From an uncultured Negativicutes bacterium (GTDB taxonomy: Bacteria > Bacillota > Negativicutes > Veillonellales > Megasphaeraceae): 64,000 nt of DNA. Within the stretch, counting starts at the first letter, position 1, and each line of letters opens with the position of its first letter. The stretch is taken from NCBI GenBank assembly GCA_900752195.1, contig CAADUJ010000001.1:25426-89425 (forward strand), given 5' to 3'. Below the pieces are notes generated by a model. That model worked only from the letters and a program-made list of their open reading frames with translations. It searched no databases and was not told the origin of the DNA. Shown here piece after piece: positions 26,257 to 35,593 of the stretch. A program made the position numbers and the translations under genes.

Positions 26257-26520
26257 GATGAAGGAGAAGCAAACTGATATTCTTTTCAGAGAGTTGCCGG
26301 TTGGTGCGAGGCGACATGGTATCAGGGCGTTCCGCTCTGGAGCGGCAAATGATGAATTTGACGGGTCCCGCCCGTTACAGCGGTTTGAGTTGGCCGTAAG
26401 GCAAGTTGGGTGGCAACGCGGGAAATATGCTCTCGTCCCTTTTTAGGGATGGGAGTTTTTTTATTTTCCCTTTACGGCAAATTGGGTGGTACCGCGAGAA
26501 GGAGAAGCTCGTCCCAATTC
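26257..26520 (+). promoter_or_regulatory. Serine T-box leader with two T-box cores
   Basis: Stem I spans about 26257-26345 (AGAGAG element, GTTGCC/GGCGAC apical stem). The likely specifier is TCC (26331-26333), a serine codon. The first T-box core is TTGGGTGGCAACGCGGG (26406-26422), followed by a terminator hairpin (about 26430-26462, long T-run). A second, more canonical core, AATTGGGTGGTACCGCGAG (26480-26498), can pair with CTCGTCCCAATT (26508-26519) as an antiterminator but has no T-run after it. Uncharged tRNA-Ser should promote read-through into serC. The bulge sequence is TGGC in the first core and TGGT in the second. Confidence 0.85.
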
Positions 26521-26557
26521 ATTGGATTCTCTTAACGTTTACGAAGGAGTGATAGTA

Positions 26558-27631
26558 ATGGAACGGGTATTTAATTTTAATGCCGGACCTTCGGCTATGC
26601 CCTTGGACGTACTCCAGCGGGTACAACAGGAATTTCTCGATTTCGATGGCACAGGCATGAGTATCGTAGAAATCAGTCATCGCAGTGCTGCCTATCAGCG
26701 CATGCAAGATGAAACAGTAGCCCTTTTGCAAAAGCTCTTGCAGATTCCTGAAGGCTATCATGTCATCTTCATGCAAGGTGGCGGTAGCATGCAATTCCTC
26801 ATGCACGGTGCAAATTTCTTGCACCATCGCGGTGGCTATTTGAACACTGGCGTCTGGTCCAATAAGGCTATGAAAGCAGCTTCCTATTATGGAGACGTTT
26901 ACGAAGTAGCTTCCAGTAAGGACGACAACTTCAACCATATTCCAAAATCAAGTGAATTTAACGTATTGCCTGATACAGATTATGTCTATATGACGAGCAA
27001 CAATACGATTCATGGAACGCAGTGGCAGGAGTTCCCAACATTCCAGGTCCCCCTCTTTTGTGATATGTCCAGTGATTTCTTATCCCGTCCGGTTGATGTA
27101 TCGAACTTTGATTTCATCTATGCAGGCGTGCAGAAAAACGTTGGTCCTGCTGGCGTCGTCGTCGGCATCATCAAGGACGAACAGTTGCAGCGCATTTGCC
27201 GGACTTTACCGGATATGCTTTCGTATAAGACTTTTACTGATCACGATTCGACATACAATACGCCACCTGTATTTTGCATCTATTTCGTCAACAGGGTTTG
27301 TCAATGGCTTGATGCAAACGGTGGCCTTGCGGCAATGGACAAACATAATCGCGCCAAGGCAGCTATCGTCTATGATGCCATTGACAGAAGTAATGGATTT
27401 TATGTGGGCCATGCGCAAAAAAACTCGCGAAGCCTCATGAATGTCACTTTCAACCTGGCTGATACGGACATGGAAGCCGATTTTGTTACACAGGCTGCAG
27501 CCCACCAGCTCATCGGAGTCAAAGGGCATCGGTCCATCGGTGGTTGCCGGGCATCTATCTACAATGCTGTAACGGAAGAAGCCTGCCAGGCTCTGGCTGA
27601 TTTCATGGATAACTATCGGAAGAACCATTAA
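26558..27631 (+). CDS. serC: Phosphoserine aminotransferase
   Basis: 357 residues of the SerC family (class V aminotransferase fold). The start FNFNAGPSAMP is diagnostic. The PLP-lysine is expected in YAGVQKNVGPAG near residue 195, and the C-terminal GHRSIGGCRASIYNA is conserved. It makes 3-phosphoserine from 3-phosphohydroxypyruvate and glutamate. ATG at 26558 has GAAGGAG upstream. It is the first gene after the serine T-box, followed by serA. Confidence 0.95.
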   Translation: MERVFNFNAGPSAMPLDVLQRVQQEFLDFDGTGMSIVEISHRSAAYQRMQDETVALLQKLLQIPEGYHVIFMQGGGSMQFLMHGANFLHHRGGYLNTGVWSNKAMKAASYYGDVYEVASSKDDNFNHIPKSSEFNVLPDTDYVYMTSNNTIHGTQWQEFPTFQVPLFCDMSSDFLSRPVDVSNFDFIYAGVQKNVGPAGVVVGIIKDEQLQRICRTLPDMLSYKTFTDHDSTYNTPPVFCIYFVNRVCQWLDANGGLAAMDKHNRAKAAIVYDAIDRSNGFYVGHAQKNSRSLMNVTFNLADTDMEADFVTQAAAHQLIGVKGHRSIGGCRASIYNAVTEEACQALADFMDNYRKNH

Positions 27632-27665
27632 TGATATATAGGGGTATCAAACACGAGGAGGAATT

Positions 27666-29261
27666 ATGATGAAAATTTTAGTTAGCGACGACGTATCGGA
27701 AAAAGGTGTAGAACTGCTGCGCCAGCATGGATATGACGTAGATGTCAAAACGAATCTTGACGAACAGGGACTCATTGCTTGCATCGGTGAATACGATGGA
27801 CTTGTAACCCGGTCTATGACACATGTAACGGAAAAGGTCATTGAAGCAGGTACAAAGCTGAAAGTCGTTGGCCGTGCCGGTGTCGGTGTCGACAGCATTG
27901 ATATTAAAGCGGCTACACAACGGGGCATCATCGTCGTCAATGCACCGACGTCGAATACGATTGCGGCAACGGAACATACCTGTGCTATGATCATGGCCAT
28001 TACGCGGCACATTCCGCAGGCCCATAATTCCCTCATGAAGGGCGAATGGGATCGAGAACGCTTTACGGGCATCCAGCTCCAGAATAAAATTATCGGTATT
28101 ATTGGCGTCGGCCGCATCGGTTCGCGTATTGCCAAACGTATGCAGGGAATGGAAATGAAGACGATTGGCTACGATCCGTATATTCCGGAAGAACGGGCGA
28201 AGCAGCTTGGCGTAGAACTCGTCGATCTCGATACGCTCCTCAAGACATCTGACTATATTACCATGCATACGCCGCTTACGAAAGAAACACGGGGCATGAT
28301 CGGCGCAGAAGAAATTGCCAAGATGAAAGATGGTGTCCGTGTCATCAATGTATCGCGCGGTGCAGTCCTTGATATTTACGCACTGGCAGAAGCGTTGAAG
28401 AGCGGCCATGTTGCCGGTGCAGCCATTGACGTATTCCCGGAAGAACCGTTGACGACTGATATCAATCCTTTTATCGGTATGGACAACGTCGTCATTACAC
28501 CGCACCTGGGTGCTTCGACGAAAGAAGCGCAGATTGGTGTATCTGTCGACGTTGCAGAAGGCGTTATTTCAGCTTTGGAAGGACATCCCGTACCGACAGC
28601 CGTCAATATGGCACCGATTCCCAAGAGCGTGTACAATGTTATTCAGCCCTATTTCAATCTTGTCGAACGGATGGGCATCATTGGCGTATACTTGTCGGAA
28701 GCGCCTATGAAAGAAATTACGGTTGAATACACAGGCGAACTGGCATCGACAGAAACGGGCCTTCTTACGACGGCTGTCCTCAAAGGCGCTTTGAATCCAA
28801 TCCTCCAGGAATCGGTCAACTACGTCAATGCACCGGAAGTCGCCCGGTCCCGCCATATTTCTGTCAAGGAAATCCGCAATAAGGATAAAGGCTACTTTAC
28901 CGATTCTGTAAAAGTTACGATTAAGACGGCAAAGGGGGAACATTCCCTTATTGGTACCTTGTTCAATGGGATGGAAGCAAAAATCGTCCAGATTGATGAA
29001 TATCGCCTCGATTTTACGCCGGAAGGCTATTTGCTTTTAGCCCCTCATATCGACCAGCCCAATATGATCGGTCAGGTATCAATGATTCTTGGCCAGGCTC
29101 ATATTAACATTACGGGCATGCAGCTAGCCCAGATGACGCAAAAGGGTACCAATATCATGGCTATTGCCGTCCAGGACGATATTCCGAATGATATTATGCT
29201 TAAATTGCGTAGCATCGAAGGCATTTTAGATATGAAACTCATCCACGTTGATGTCCACTGA
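27666..29261 (+). CDS. serA: D-3-phosphoglycerate dehydrogenase
   Basis: 531 residues, the long SerA form. The NAD-binding IGVGRIG lies near residue 148. Catalytic Arg in NVSRGAV, Glu near PEEPL and His in TPHLGAST follow. An intervening domain (about 320-450) precedes a C-terminal ACT domain (APHIDQPNMIGQVSMILG), the usual site for serine feedback. It catalyses the first committed step of serine synthesis. ATG at 27666 lies after GAGGAGG. It is 34 bases after serC in the same T-box operon. Confidence 0.95.
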   Translation: MMKILVSDDVSEKGVELLRQHGYDVDVKTNLDEQGLIACIGEYDGLVTRSMTHVTEKVIEAGTKLKVVGRAGVGVDSIDIKAATQRGIIVVNAPTSNTIAATEHTCAMIMAITRHIPQAHNSLMKGEWDRERFTGIQLQNKIIGIIGVGRIGSRIAKRMQGMEMKTIGYDPYIPEERAKQLGVELVDLDTLLKTSDYITMHTPLTKETRGMIGAEEIAKMKDGVRVINVSRGAVLDIYALAEALKSGHVAGAAIDVFPEEPLTTDINPFIGMDNVVITPHLGASTKEAQIGVSVDVAEGVISALEGHPVPTAVNMAPIPKSVYNVIQPYFNLVERMGIIGVYLSEAPMKEITVEYTGELASTETGLLTTAVLKGALNPILQESVNYVNAPEVARSRHISVKEIRNKDKGYFTDSVKVTIKTAKGEHSLIGTLFNGMEAKIVQIDEYRLDFTPEGYLLLAPHIDQPNMIGQVSMILGQAHINITGMQLAQMTQKGTNIMAIAVQDDIPNDIMLKLRSIEGILDMKLIHVDVH

Positions 29262-29271
29262 GGAGGCCCTT

Positions 29272-29916
29272 ATGGTTCGCATCATACTTATTCGCCACGG
29301 CGAAACAGAATGGAATATACAAGGCCGTTATCAAGGCCAGGAAGACACTCATCTTAGCAAAAGAGGACTGGAACAAGGCCACCTTGTTGCCCAAGGATTA
29401 AAGGATACACCTATTGACGTCTGTGTTTCCAGTCCTTTGGAACGGTCTTATGAAACGTGTAAATTCTGCGCTGACCTCCACCATCTTCCTGTCGAAAAAG
29501 ATAATCGGCTTTTGGAAATTAACCACGGCCTTTGGGAAGGGCGGTTAGCCGATGAGATTAAGGCAGAATATCCCAAGGAATTTGCTCTTTGGCACAGTCA
29601 GCCTCATCTTGTCACCATGCCGGGAGAAGGCGGTGAAAGCCTGGAAGATGTGCGTCGTCGCGCGCGGGCAGCCTTTGATGATTATGCTGCCCGCTATGAT
29701 GGTAAAACGGTTCTCGTTGCCGCTCATGATGCTGTTAACAAAGCAATTATTTGTGATGTCTTAGGTCTAGACATGAGCCATTTCTGGCAAATCAAGCAGG
29801 ATAACACGTGCATCAATGTGCTCGAATGTCAGGACGGTCAATGGCGGCTCGTCCTCTTGAATTCGACGAATCACATGGGCTATTTGTTTAGCGGTATCGA
29901 ACAAAAGGGGTTATAA
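29272..29916 (+). CDS. Histidine phosphatase-family protein, possible phosphoserine phosphatase
   Basis: 214 residues of the phosphoglycerate-mutase-like superfamily. The catalytic LIRHGETEWN is at the N-terminus, with the second Arg in SSPLERSYET and the second His in AAHDAVNKA near residue 151. In several bacteria a histidine-phosphatase protein replaces SerB as the phosphoserine phosphatase. Its place between serA and serS in a serine T-box operon makes that role attractive here. Other family activities (CobC, broad phosphatase) cannot be excluded. ATG at 29272 follows GAGGAGG, which overlaps the serA stop. Confidence 0.8.
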   Translation: MVRIILIRHGETEWNIQGRYQGQEDTHLSKRGLEQGHLVAQGLKDTPIDVCVSSPLERSYETCKFCADLHHLPVEKDNRLLEINHGLWEGRLADEIKAEYPKEFALWHSQPHLVTMPGEGGESLEDVRRRARAAFDDYAARYDGKTVLVAAHDAVNKAIICDVLGLDMSHFWQIKQDNTCINVLECQDGQWRLVLLNSTNHMGYLFSGIEQKGL

Positions 29917-29959
29917 TACAGTTGCTAAGTCACTACTCATTTAGAAAGGAAGAACATCC

Positions 29960-31240
29960 ATGTTAGATACAAAATTTATCCGTGAACACGTAGAAGAAGT
30001 CCGTGCTAATATCAAGAACCGCAATGCCAAAGCGGATATTGACGCATTTGTAGCACTCGATAGTAAACGGCGCGATCTCCTTCAGAAGGTCGAAGCTATG
30101 AAGAGCGAACGGAACACGGTAACGAAGGAAATCAGCCAGTTGAAGCGAAACAAGGAAAATGCTGATGACAAAATTGCAGCCATGAAGAAGCTGGGTAAGG
30201 ATATTTCGGCTCTTGATAAGGACGTCAAAGAAACGGAAGAAAAGATGCTGGCAATCCAGCTTATGATACCGAATATGTGCCATCCATCTGTCCCCTTGGG
30301 CAAAGATGATAACGATAATCCGGAAGTCCGCAAATGGGGCGAACCGCGTCACTTCGATTTTGAACCGAAAGAACATTGGGATGTCGGCGAAGACCTGGGC
30401 ATCCTCGATTCCGAACGGGCTGCCAAGGTAACGGGTGCACGCTTTTATTACTATGTCGGCGCCGGTGCCAGATTGGAACGTGCTGTCTACAACTTCATGC
30501 TCGACCAGCACACACAGAAAGATGGCTATACGGAAGTCATTCCGCCATATATCGTAAACCGCGATTCCATGACGGGCACAGGCCAGTTGCCGAAATTCTA
30601 TGAAGATATGTATCGTCTCAACGTAGAAGGCGAAGAAATGTATATGATTCCGACGGCAGAAGTTCCTTTGACGAACTACTACCGCGGCGAAATTATTGAT
30701 GGTTCTAAACTGCCTATCTATTTGACAGCTCTTACACCGTGCTTCCGTGCAGAAGCCGGGTCGGCTGGCCGCGATACGCGTGGTCTCATCCGTCAGCATC
30801 AGTTCCACAAAGTTGAAATGGTTAAATTTGCGACACCGGAAACGAGCTACGACGAATTAGAAAAATTGACGAATAATGCCGAAGACATATTGAAAGCATT
30901 GGGCCTTCCTTATCACGTCGTCACCCTTTGCACAGGCGATATTGGATTCTCCGCTGCAAAGACTTATGACGTTGAAGTATGGTTCCCGGCACAGGGCAAA
31001 TATCGCGAAATCTCTTCGTGTTCTAATACGGAAGACTTCCAGGCACGGCGTGCCAATATCCGCTTCCGCCGTTCACCGAAGGATAAACCGGAATACGTCC
31101 ATACACTTAATGGGTCGGGCCTTGCCGTAGGCCGTACAGTTGCCGCCATTTTGGAAAACTACCAGCAGGCTGACGGCTCTGTCGTCGTACCAGAAGTTCT
31201 TCGTCCATACATGGGCTGCGACGTCATTACAGCAAAATAA
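29960..31240 (+). CDS. serS: Serine--tRNA ligase
   Basis: 426 residues, normal for SerRS. The N-terminal ~110 residues form the tRNA-binding coiled coil. The class II core includes motif 2 ([27 protein letters not shown]) and motif 3 ([17 protein letters not shown]). It charges tRNA-Ser. As the last gene of the T-box operon it would be induced when charged tRNA-Ser is scarce. AAAGGAAGAA lies upstream of the ATG. Confidence 0.97.
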   Translation: MLDTKFIREHVEEVRANIKNRNAKADIDAFVALDSKRRDLLQKVEAMKSERNTVTKEISQLKRNKENADDKIAAMKKLGKDISALDKDVKETEEKMLAIQLMIPNMCHPSVPLGKDDNDNPEVRKWGEPRHFDFEPKEHWDVGEDLGILDSERAAKVTGARFYYYVGAGARLERAVYNFMLDQHTQKDGYTEVIPPYIVNRDSMTGTGQLPKFYEDMYRLNVEGEEMYMIPTAEVPLTNYYRGEIIDGSKLPIYLTALTPCFRAEAGSAGRDTRGLIRQHQFHKVEMVKFATPETSYDELEKLTNNAEDILKALGLPYHVVTLCTGDIGFSAAKTYDVEVWFPAQGKYREISSCSNTEDFQARRANIRFRRSPKDKPEYVHTLNGSGLAVGRTVAAILENYQQADGSVVVPEVLRPYMGCDVITAK

Positions 31241-31256
31241 TTTGATTCTGTAGACA

Positions 31257-31301
31257 TAAAAAACTATGGCCATCCACATATAGGAGAGCCATAGTTTTTT
31301 T
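31257..31301 (+). terminator. Terminator of the serine operon
   Basis: AAAAAACTATGGC (31258-31270) and GCCATAGTTTTTT (31288-31300) form a perfect stem with a 17-base loop and a run of seven T. Confidence 0.9.
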
Positions 31302-31440
31302 GTTTGCCTGCAGAAGGATATAAAGGCGAGAGTATGAATTACATCCAATGTATACTGATGATACAGTTAGAAATACGACGTCCATATGGAGCACTGGTGT
31401 CATAGGGGAGGAGTCAAAGAGACGATGAAAAAACGTACGA

Positions 31441-31488
31441 AAAACCCCTTACTACTCACATTTTCGTGAGTAGTAAGGGGTTTTGTTT
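31441..31488 (-). terminator. Terminator downstream of the two minus-strand tRNA genes
   Basis: AAAACCCCTTACTACTCAC (31441-31459) and GTGAGTAGTAAGGGGTTTT (31466-31484) form a perfect 19-base stem with a 6-base loop. It lies just past the tRNA-Ser 3' end and could act in both directions. Confidence 0.88.
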
Positions 31489-31490
31489 TC

Positions 31491-31582
31491 TGGCGGAGAG
31501 AGAGGGATTTGAACCCTCGGTACAGTGTTCACCGTACACATGATTTCCAATCATGCTCCTTCAGCCACTCGGACACCTCTCC
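31491..31582 (-). tRNA. tRNA-Ser (anticodon GGA)
   Basis: A 92-base class II tRNA with the long variable arm of serine tRNAs. The anticodon stem ATGATT/AATCAT brackets GGA, the T-arm is GAGGG-TTCAAAT-CCCTC, the discriminator is G and CCA is encoded. It reads TCC and TCT, which matches the proposed TCC specifier of the T-box at 26257-26520. Its GCCA end is complementary to the TGGC bulge of the first T-box core. Confidence 0.96.
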
Positions 31583-31652
31583 ATAGCTTACACATTGTTG
31601 CGTATATGAAATTGTTGCAACGTTGTCGGGATCAACGCCCAATGTGTAAATG

Positions 31653-31729
31653 TGGTCGGGGCGACAGGATTTGAACCTGCGACCTCTTAGTCCCGAACCA
31701 AGCGCGCTACCAAACTGCGCTACGCCCCG
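31653..31729 (-). tRNA. tRNA-Pro (anticodon CGG)
   Basis: 77 bases with acceptor CGGGGCG/CGCCCCG, anticodon loop TTCGGGA giving CGG, T-arm CAGG-TTCAAAT-CCTG and encoded CCA. It is transcribed with tRNA-Ser, which lies 70 bases downstream. Confidence 0.95.
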
Positions 31730-31805
31730 TTACCTGACTTGTATATAATACCACATAGAAGATAAAAGTCAAGTAAAACTTTAACATATTTTTATGAGTC
31801 GAGTC

Positions 31806-32477
31806 TTATGATGCTTTCTTTGTTTTTACGTGGCGCCATAGGAACCCTCCGACAATCGTGATGACAACGAGGGATACTTTGACGATGATGGCATGGGGTT
31901 GGAGAAAGGCCATCTGCTGGTCTGTCGTGACCATGCCGCCAGCAGCCCATCCCAGGATGATACCGCCAATATAGACGAGAATGGGGAAGCGGTTCATGAT
32001 TTTGATGACGATGGTACTACCGAATATGATGATGGGAACGGAGATGAGCATACCTAAGACGAGGAGCTCTAAGTTACCACCTGTCGTACCGACGATGCCA
32101 AGGACATTGTCAAGACTCATGAGGGCATCGGCGGCGATGATGGTCCGAATGGCGTCGAAGAGGGAATCTTTTGCTTCTACGTTGACTTCTTCGTCGTCAT
32201 CATTGGCACCGATGAGCTTAATGCCAATGGCGATGAGCAAGACGGCGCCGACTGTTTTTAAGTAGGGAATCTGGAGTAACCAGATGACCATGGCAGCCAT
32301 GAGAATCCGCATGGCAATGGCACCGGCTGTGCCATAGAGGATGGCTTTTTTTTGCAGGTCCTGCGGCAGGTTTTTGGCGGCCATGCCAATGACGATGGAG
32401 TTATCTCCACCAAGAGCTAAATCTACTAATATGACCTGGAAGATTGTCCAAAGGTCGTATACGATTGCCGATTCCAA
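31806..32477 (-). CDS. TerC-family integral membrane protein (YjbE type)
   Basis: 223 residues with about seven hydrophobic helices. The two acidic signature motifs of the TerC superfamily are present: DLALGGDNSIVIG near residue 18 and DALMSLDNVLG near residue 115, thought to line a metal path. Related proteins act in manganese or other metal-ion efflux or in metalating exported proteins. The start is TTG at 32477, 9 bases after AAGGAGG. A TATAAT -10 lies at 32513-32518 on the minus strand. No yybP-ykoY (manganese) riboswitch was seen upstream. The 200 bases to glpX hold no gene. Confidence 0.85.
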   Translation of the reverse strand: MESAIVYDLWTIFQVILVDLALGGDNSIVIGMAAKNLPQDLQKKAILYGTAGAIAMRILMAAMVIWLLQIPYLKTVGAVLLIAIGIKLIGANDDDEEVNVEAKDSLFDAIRTIIAADALMSLDNVLGIVGTTGGNLELLVLGMLISVPIIIFGSTIVIKIMNRFPILVYIGGIILGWAAGGMVTTDQQMAFLQPHAIIVKVSLVVITIVGGFLWRHVKTKKAS

Positions 32478-32681
32478 TGAAAAGGCCTCCTTTTTATATG
32501 TATACTTCCTTCATTATACGGCAACTGGCTGGGCATGGCTAGTTTTTTTATATCGGGCGATTAATCCCTGGAGAAAGGGATGACTGCGTGGCAATAGGAA
32601 CGTGATGGAACCTGCTTTGACAATCAACACAGATTCTTCATATAAACAGTAAGACGCTAGTACCTGCCATTGTCTTTACGA

Positions 32682-33647
32682 TTAATAACGCACGCGCCAA
32701 CGAGCTTTTGGATCGAAACGGTGGACTGTGTCGATAAACTGGATAGTGCTTTTTTTGTAATCCATGACGAGGGACGATGTGCGGACGCCGACACCAAAGT
32801 AGCGGACGCCGTGCATGAGGGATGTATCGGTTACGGCTGTAGCAGAAAAGACGCAATCGTCACTGCGGACGAGGTCATCTATGGTAAGGACTTGTGTGAA
32901 ATCAAAAATTCCCAGTGCTTCTGCCTCTTTTCGTTCGTGATTGGTATAGGGGATGAGTCGACATTGCATATCTCCTCCCAGGCATTTTAAGGCCGCTGCT
33001 GCAATGACGCCTTGCTGGGCCCCACCGATTCCCATGAGGGCATGAATACCGGAGCCTTCAATGGCAGCATCGACAGCTGGTGTAATATCGCCGTCTGAAA
33101 TAAGACGAATCCGGGCGCCGGCAGAGCGGCATTCGTGGATGAGGTCTTCATGACGCGGCCTATCGAGGATAACGATGGATAAATCGTCAATTCCCCGCTG
33201 CAATCCTTCAGCGATGCGGCGAAGATTTTCTTTTACAGGGAGGTTCAAATCGATGCGTCCCTTGGCTTGAGGGCCTACGCATATTTTTTCCATATATATG
33301 TCGGGCAGATGCAATACACCACCTTCTCCAGTAATGGCTATGGCTGAAACGGCACCATTTTGTCCCTTTACGACGAGGGAAGAGCCGTCAATGGCAGCGG
33401 CAGCAATATCTACAGCAGGACCACCTGTGCCGATCTCTTCACTTTTAAATAACTTTTCTCCATCGGCAATGTGTCCTTCACCGATGACGATGCGCCCATC
33501 TATAGGAAGAGGTGCTAACGTTCCGTGCATCCCTTCTATGGCTAGATGTCGTGCTTCGTCGGGATCACCTAATCCCGTGGCATGACCAGCACGAAGTGCC
33601 GCCTGTTCTGTGGCATGTAAGAACGCCATAATATCAATGGTACTCAT
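32682..33647 (-). CDS. GlpX-like (class II fructose-1,6-bisphosphatase) homologue with altered active site
   Basis: 321 residues aligned closely with GlpX (VIGEG, YMEKICVGPQAKGRIDLNLP, ILDRPRH, SDGDI, FSATAVT). Compared with remembered E. coli GlpX, metal and catalytic positions differ: Lys29 is Pro, Asp33 is Arg, Asp61 is Ala, Asp85 is Ala (AAAIDGS for VDPIEGT), Glu88 is Asp and Glu213 is Gln (GGAQQGV for GGAPEGV). Glu57 is kept. Such losses should cripple FBPase activity, so it may be a moonlighting or regulatory paralogue or act on another substrate. ATG at 33647 is preferred (GGAGGG 8 bases upstream) over one at 33653. Confidence 0.8.
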   Translation of the reverse strand: MSTIDIMAFLHATEQAALRAGHATGLGDPDEARHLAIEGMHGTLAPLPIDGRIVIGEGHIADGEKLFKSEEIGTGGPAVDIAAAAIDGSSLVVKGQNGAVSAIAITGEGGVLHLPDIYMEKICVGPQAKGRIDLNLPVKENLRRIAEGLQRGIDDLSIVILDRPRHEDLIHECRSAGARIRLISDGDITPAVDAAIEGSGIHALMGIGGAQQGVIAAAALKCLGGDMQCRLIPYTNHERKEAEALGIFDFTQVLTIDDLVRSDDCVFSATAVTDTSLMHGVRYFGVGVRTSSLVMDYKKSTIQFIDTVHRFDPKARWRVRY

Positions 33648-33838
33648 GAACATCCCTCCTTAGTGGGCATGGTATATTCTTAACACATTATATATAATAT
33701 ATTTCGACAGAGACAGGGGGATTTCCTTTTCTCATTTAGATAAAGAAGATGATATTATATGCTGTTTTCTGCTGCACTGGAGCTATAGAAATGTTTATGG
33801 TACAATGGGGCTAATGTAACGAAGAAGGAGAGTCGCTT

Positions 33839-35593
33839 ATGAGCTGGCAAATTGATAAAGTCATTGACGCGCGACTGGAAAAGGAGCAGGGGTATATCCG
33901 CTATCCTTTTGGCAGCCGCCATACGATGGCCATTTGTTATCCCAATACGTATGAAACGGGTATGAGTAACCTGGGGATGCAGATTATCTATAAAGAAGTG
34001 AATAGCCGCAGTGATTTTCAATGCGAACGGGCTTTTTTGCCGGGTCGGGACTTGCGCCGCCTCTACGACAAGGAGCGGTGTCCTTTAAAGACGCTGGAAA
34101 ATAAGCGAGCTATTGGCGAGTTTGACATCATCGGTTTTTCTGTGAATTTTGAAATGGATTATTTTAACGTTCCCGATATGTTACGACTCGGAAAAATACC
34201 AGTCCTTGCGAAGGAACGCGATGATTCCTGGCCACTAGTTGTCATGGGAGGTGCCGTATCGTTCTTTAATCCGGAACCGTTGACGCCGTTTATCGACGTG
34301 TGTCTCGTCGGTGAAGGAGAAGATCTCATTCATGATTTTCTCGATGCCTGGACAGCAGGAAGAGAAGCAGACGATACGAAGGAAAAACTATTGCGCCGCC
34401 TGTCTCACGTTGAAGGTATTTATATTCCGTCTCTTTATGACCACGAGTATGATGCAAGAGGCAAGCTGGTCCGTATCGTCCCGCATGAGGGAGCACCAGA
34501 ACGGGTCCGGCGCCGTTGGGGGCCTCTCACAAAGGCTGGAGAAACGGTAATTGCTACACCTGACACGGAATTCGGTGCTATGTATCTCATTGAAATCGCT
34601 CGTGGCTGTGGCCGACATTGTCGGTTTTGTATGGCCGGATACTGCTATCGTAAGCCTCGAGTCCGTCCTTTGTCATACGTAAAGGAAGCTGTTTTAAGAG
34701 GAAAAAAAATGGGGAAGAAAATCGGTCTCATGGGAGCTGCCATATCAGATTATCCTGAAATAGATGAGCTCGTGCGGTTCATCCGGAAAGAAGGACTTGC
34801 TTTTTCATGTGCTTCGCTTCGGGCGGACTCGATTACTCCGACTATTGTAAAAGGGATTGCCGAAAGTGGTCAAAAGACGATTACCCTGGCTCCTGAGGCG
34901 GGAAGTGACCGCATGCGTAATATCATCAACAAGGGCATTACGGAAGAACACGTCCTTCATTCCATTGATTTGAGTACGGCTGCAGGAATCCATAAGGTTC
35001 GTATGTACATCATGATTGGGCTGCCCTGGGAAGAGGAAGCCGATATAGAGGCTATCGTTGCATTGACGGCCCGCATCCGGGAACATATGGATGACATTGG
35101 CAACACGAGTTCCATTACGCTCAGCGTTAATCCGTTTATTCCTAAACCTATGACGCCTTTCCAGTGGATGGCTATGTGCGACAAGAAGACTGTAGAGAAA
35201 CGATTGTCTTATTTAAAGAAGGAACTGGGCCATATTAAAAATGTGGAATTTCTGCCTGAACCGGTAAAACAGTGTTATATTCAAGGGGTCTTGTCACGAG
35301 GTGGTCGCAAGGCTGGTGACGTATTGGCAAAGGCTAGTGAATACGGTGGTATCAAAGGATGGAAACGGGCGGCGAAGGAACTTCATTTTGATTTGAAAAA
35401 AGCCGTATATGAAGAAAGAGACATACATGACGTCCAACCGTGGGATGTACTTGATAACGGTATGGATCCGTCGTATTTAGTGATAGAACGGCAACGGGCC
35501 ATAGAGGGAAAATATACGATTCCCTGTTTTGAAGGCTGTCATCGTTGTCGTATTTGTGGAGGTATTGATGGGAATTCGTTGGAACACATTTGA
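33839..35593 (+). CDS. B12-binding-fold radical SAM protein (TIGR03960 type)
   Basis: 584 residues. The N-terminal ~200 residues resemble a B12-binding/UPF0313-type fold (YPNTYETGMSNLGMQIIY; VVMGGAVSFFNPEPL). The radical SAM core follows with CGRHCRFC (CxxxCxxC) near residue 257. The C-terminus adds CFEGCHRCRICGG, a possible extra Fe-S site. In other Firmicutes this family is next to or fused with a DUF2344 (TIGR03936) protein and near RNase G; here no such partner is adjacent. The reaction is unknown. GAAGGAG precedes the ATG. Its end overlaps pgeF by 26 bases. Confidence 0.88.
   Translation: MSWQIDKVIDARLEKEQGYIRYPFGSRHTMAICYPNTYETGMSNLGMQIIYKEVNSRSDFQCERAFLPGRDLRRLYDKERCPLKTLENKRAIGEFDIIGFSVNFEMDYFNVPDMLRLGKIPVLAKERDDSWPLVVMGGAVSFFNPEPLTPFIDVCLVGEGEDLIHDFLDAWTAGREADDTKEKLLRRLSHVEGIYIPSLYDHEYDARGKLVRIVPHEGAPERVRRRWGPLTKAGETVIATPDTEFGAMYLIEIARGCGRHCRFCMAGYCYRKPRVRPLSYVKEAVLRGKKMGKKIGLMGAAISDYPEIDELVRFIRKEGLAFSCASLRADSITPTIVKGIAESGQKTITLAPEAGSDRMRNIINKGITEEHVLHSIDLSTAAGIHKVRMYIMIGLPWEEEADIEAIVALTARIREHMDDIGNTSSITLSVNPFIPKPMTPFQWMAMCDKKTVEKRLSYLKKELGHIKNVEFLPEPVKQCYIQGVLSRGGRKAGDVLAKASEYGGIKGWKRAAKELHFDLKKAVYEERDIHDVQPWDVLDNGMDPSYLVIERQRAIEGKYTIPCFEGCHRCRICGGIDGNSLEHI

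Noticed and set aside
27678..28505. Minus-strand open frame of 275 codons
   Set aside because: Antisense to serA, with no ribosome binding site or domain.
29963..30808. Minus-strand open frame of 281 codons
   Set aside because: Antisense to serS, with low-complexity hydrophobic composition typical of reverse-strand reading.
32478..32681. Possible yybP-ykoY manganese riboswitch before the TerC gene
   Set aside because: The conserved loop sequences of that riboswitch were not found; only a -10-like TATAAT is visible.
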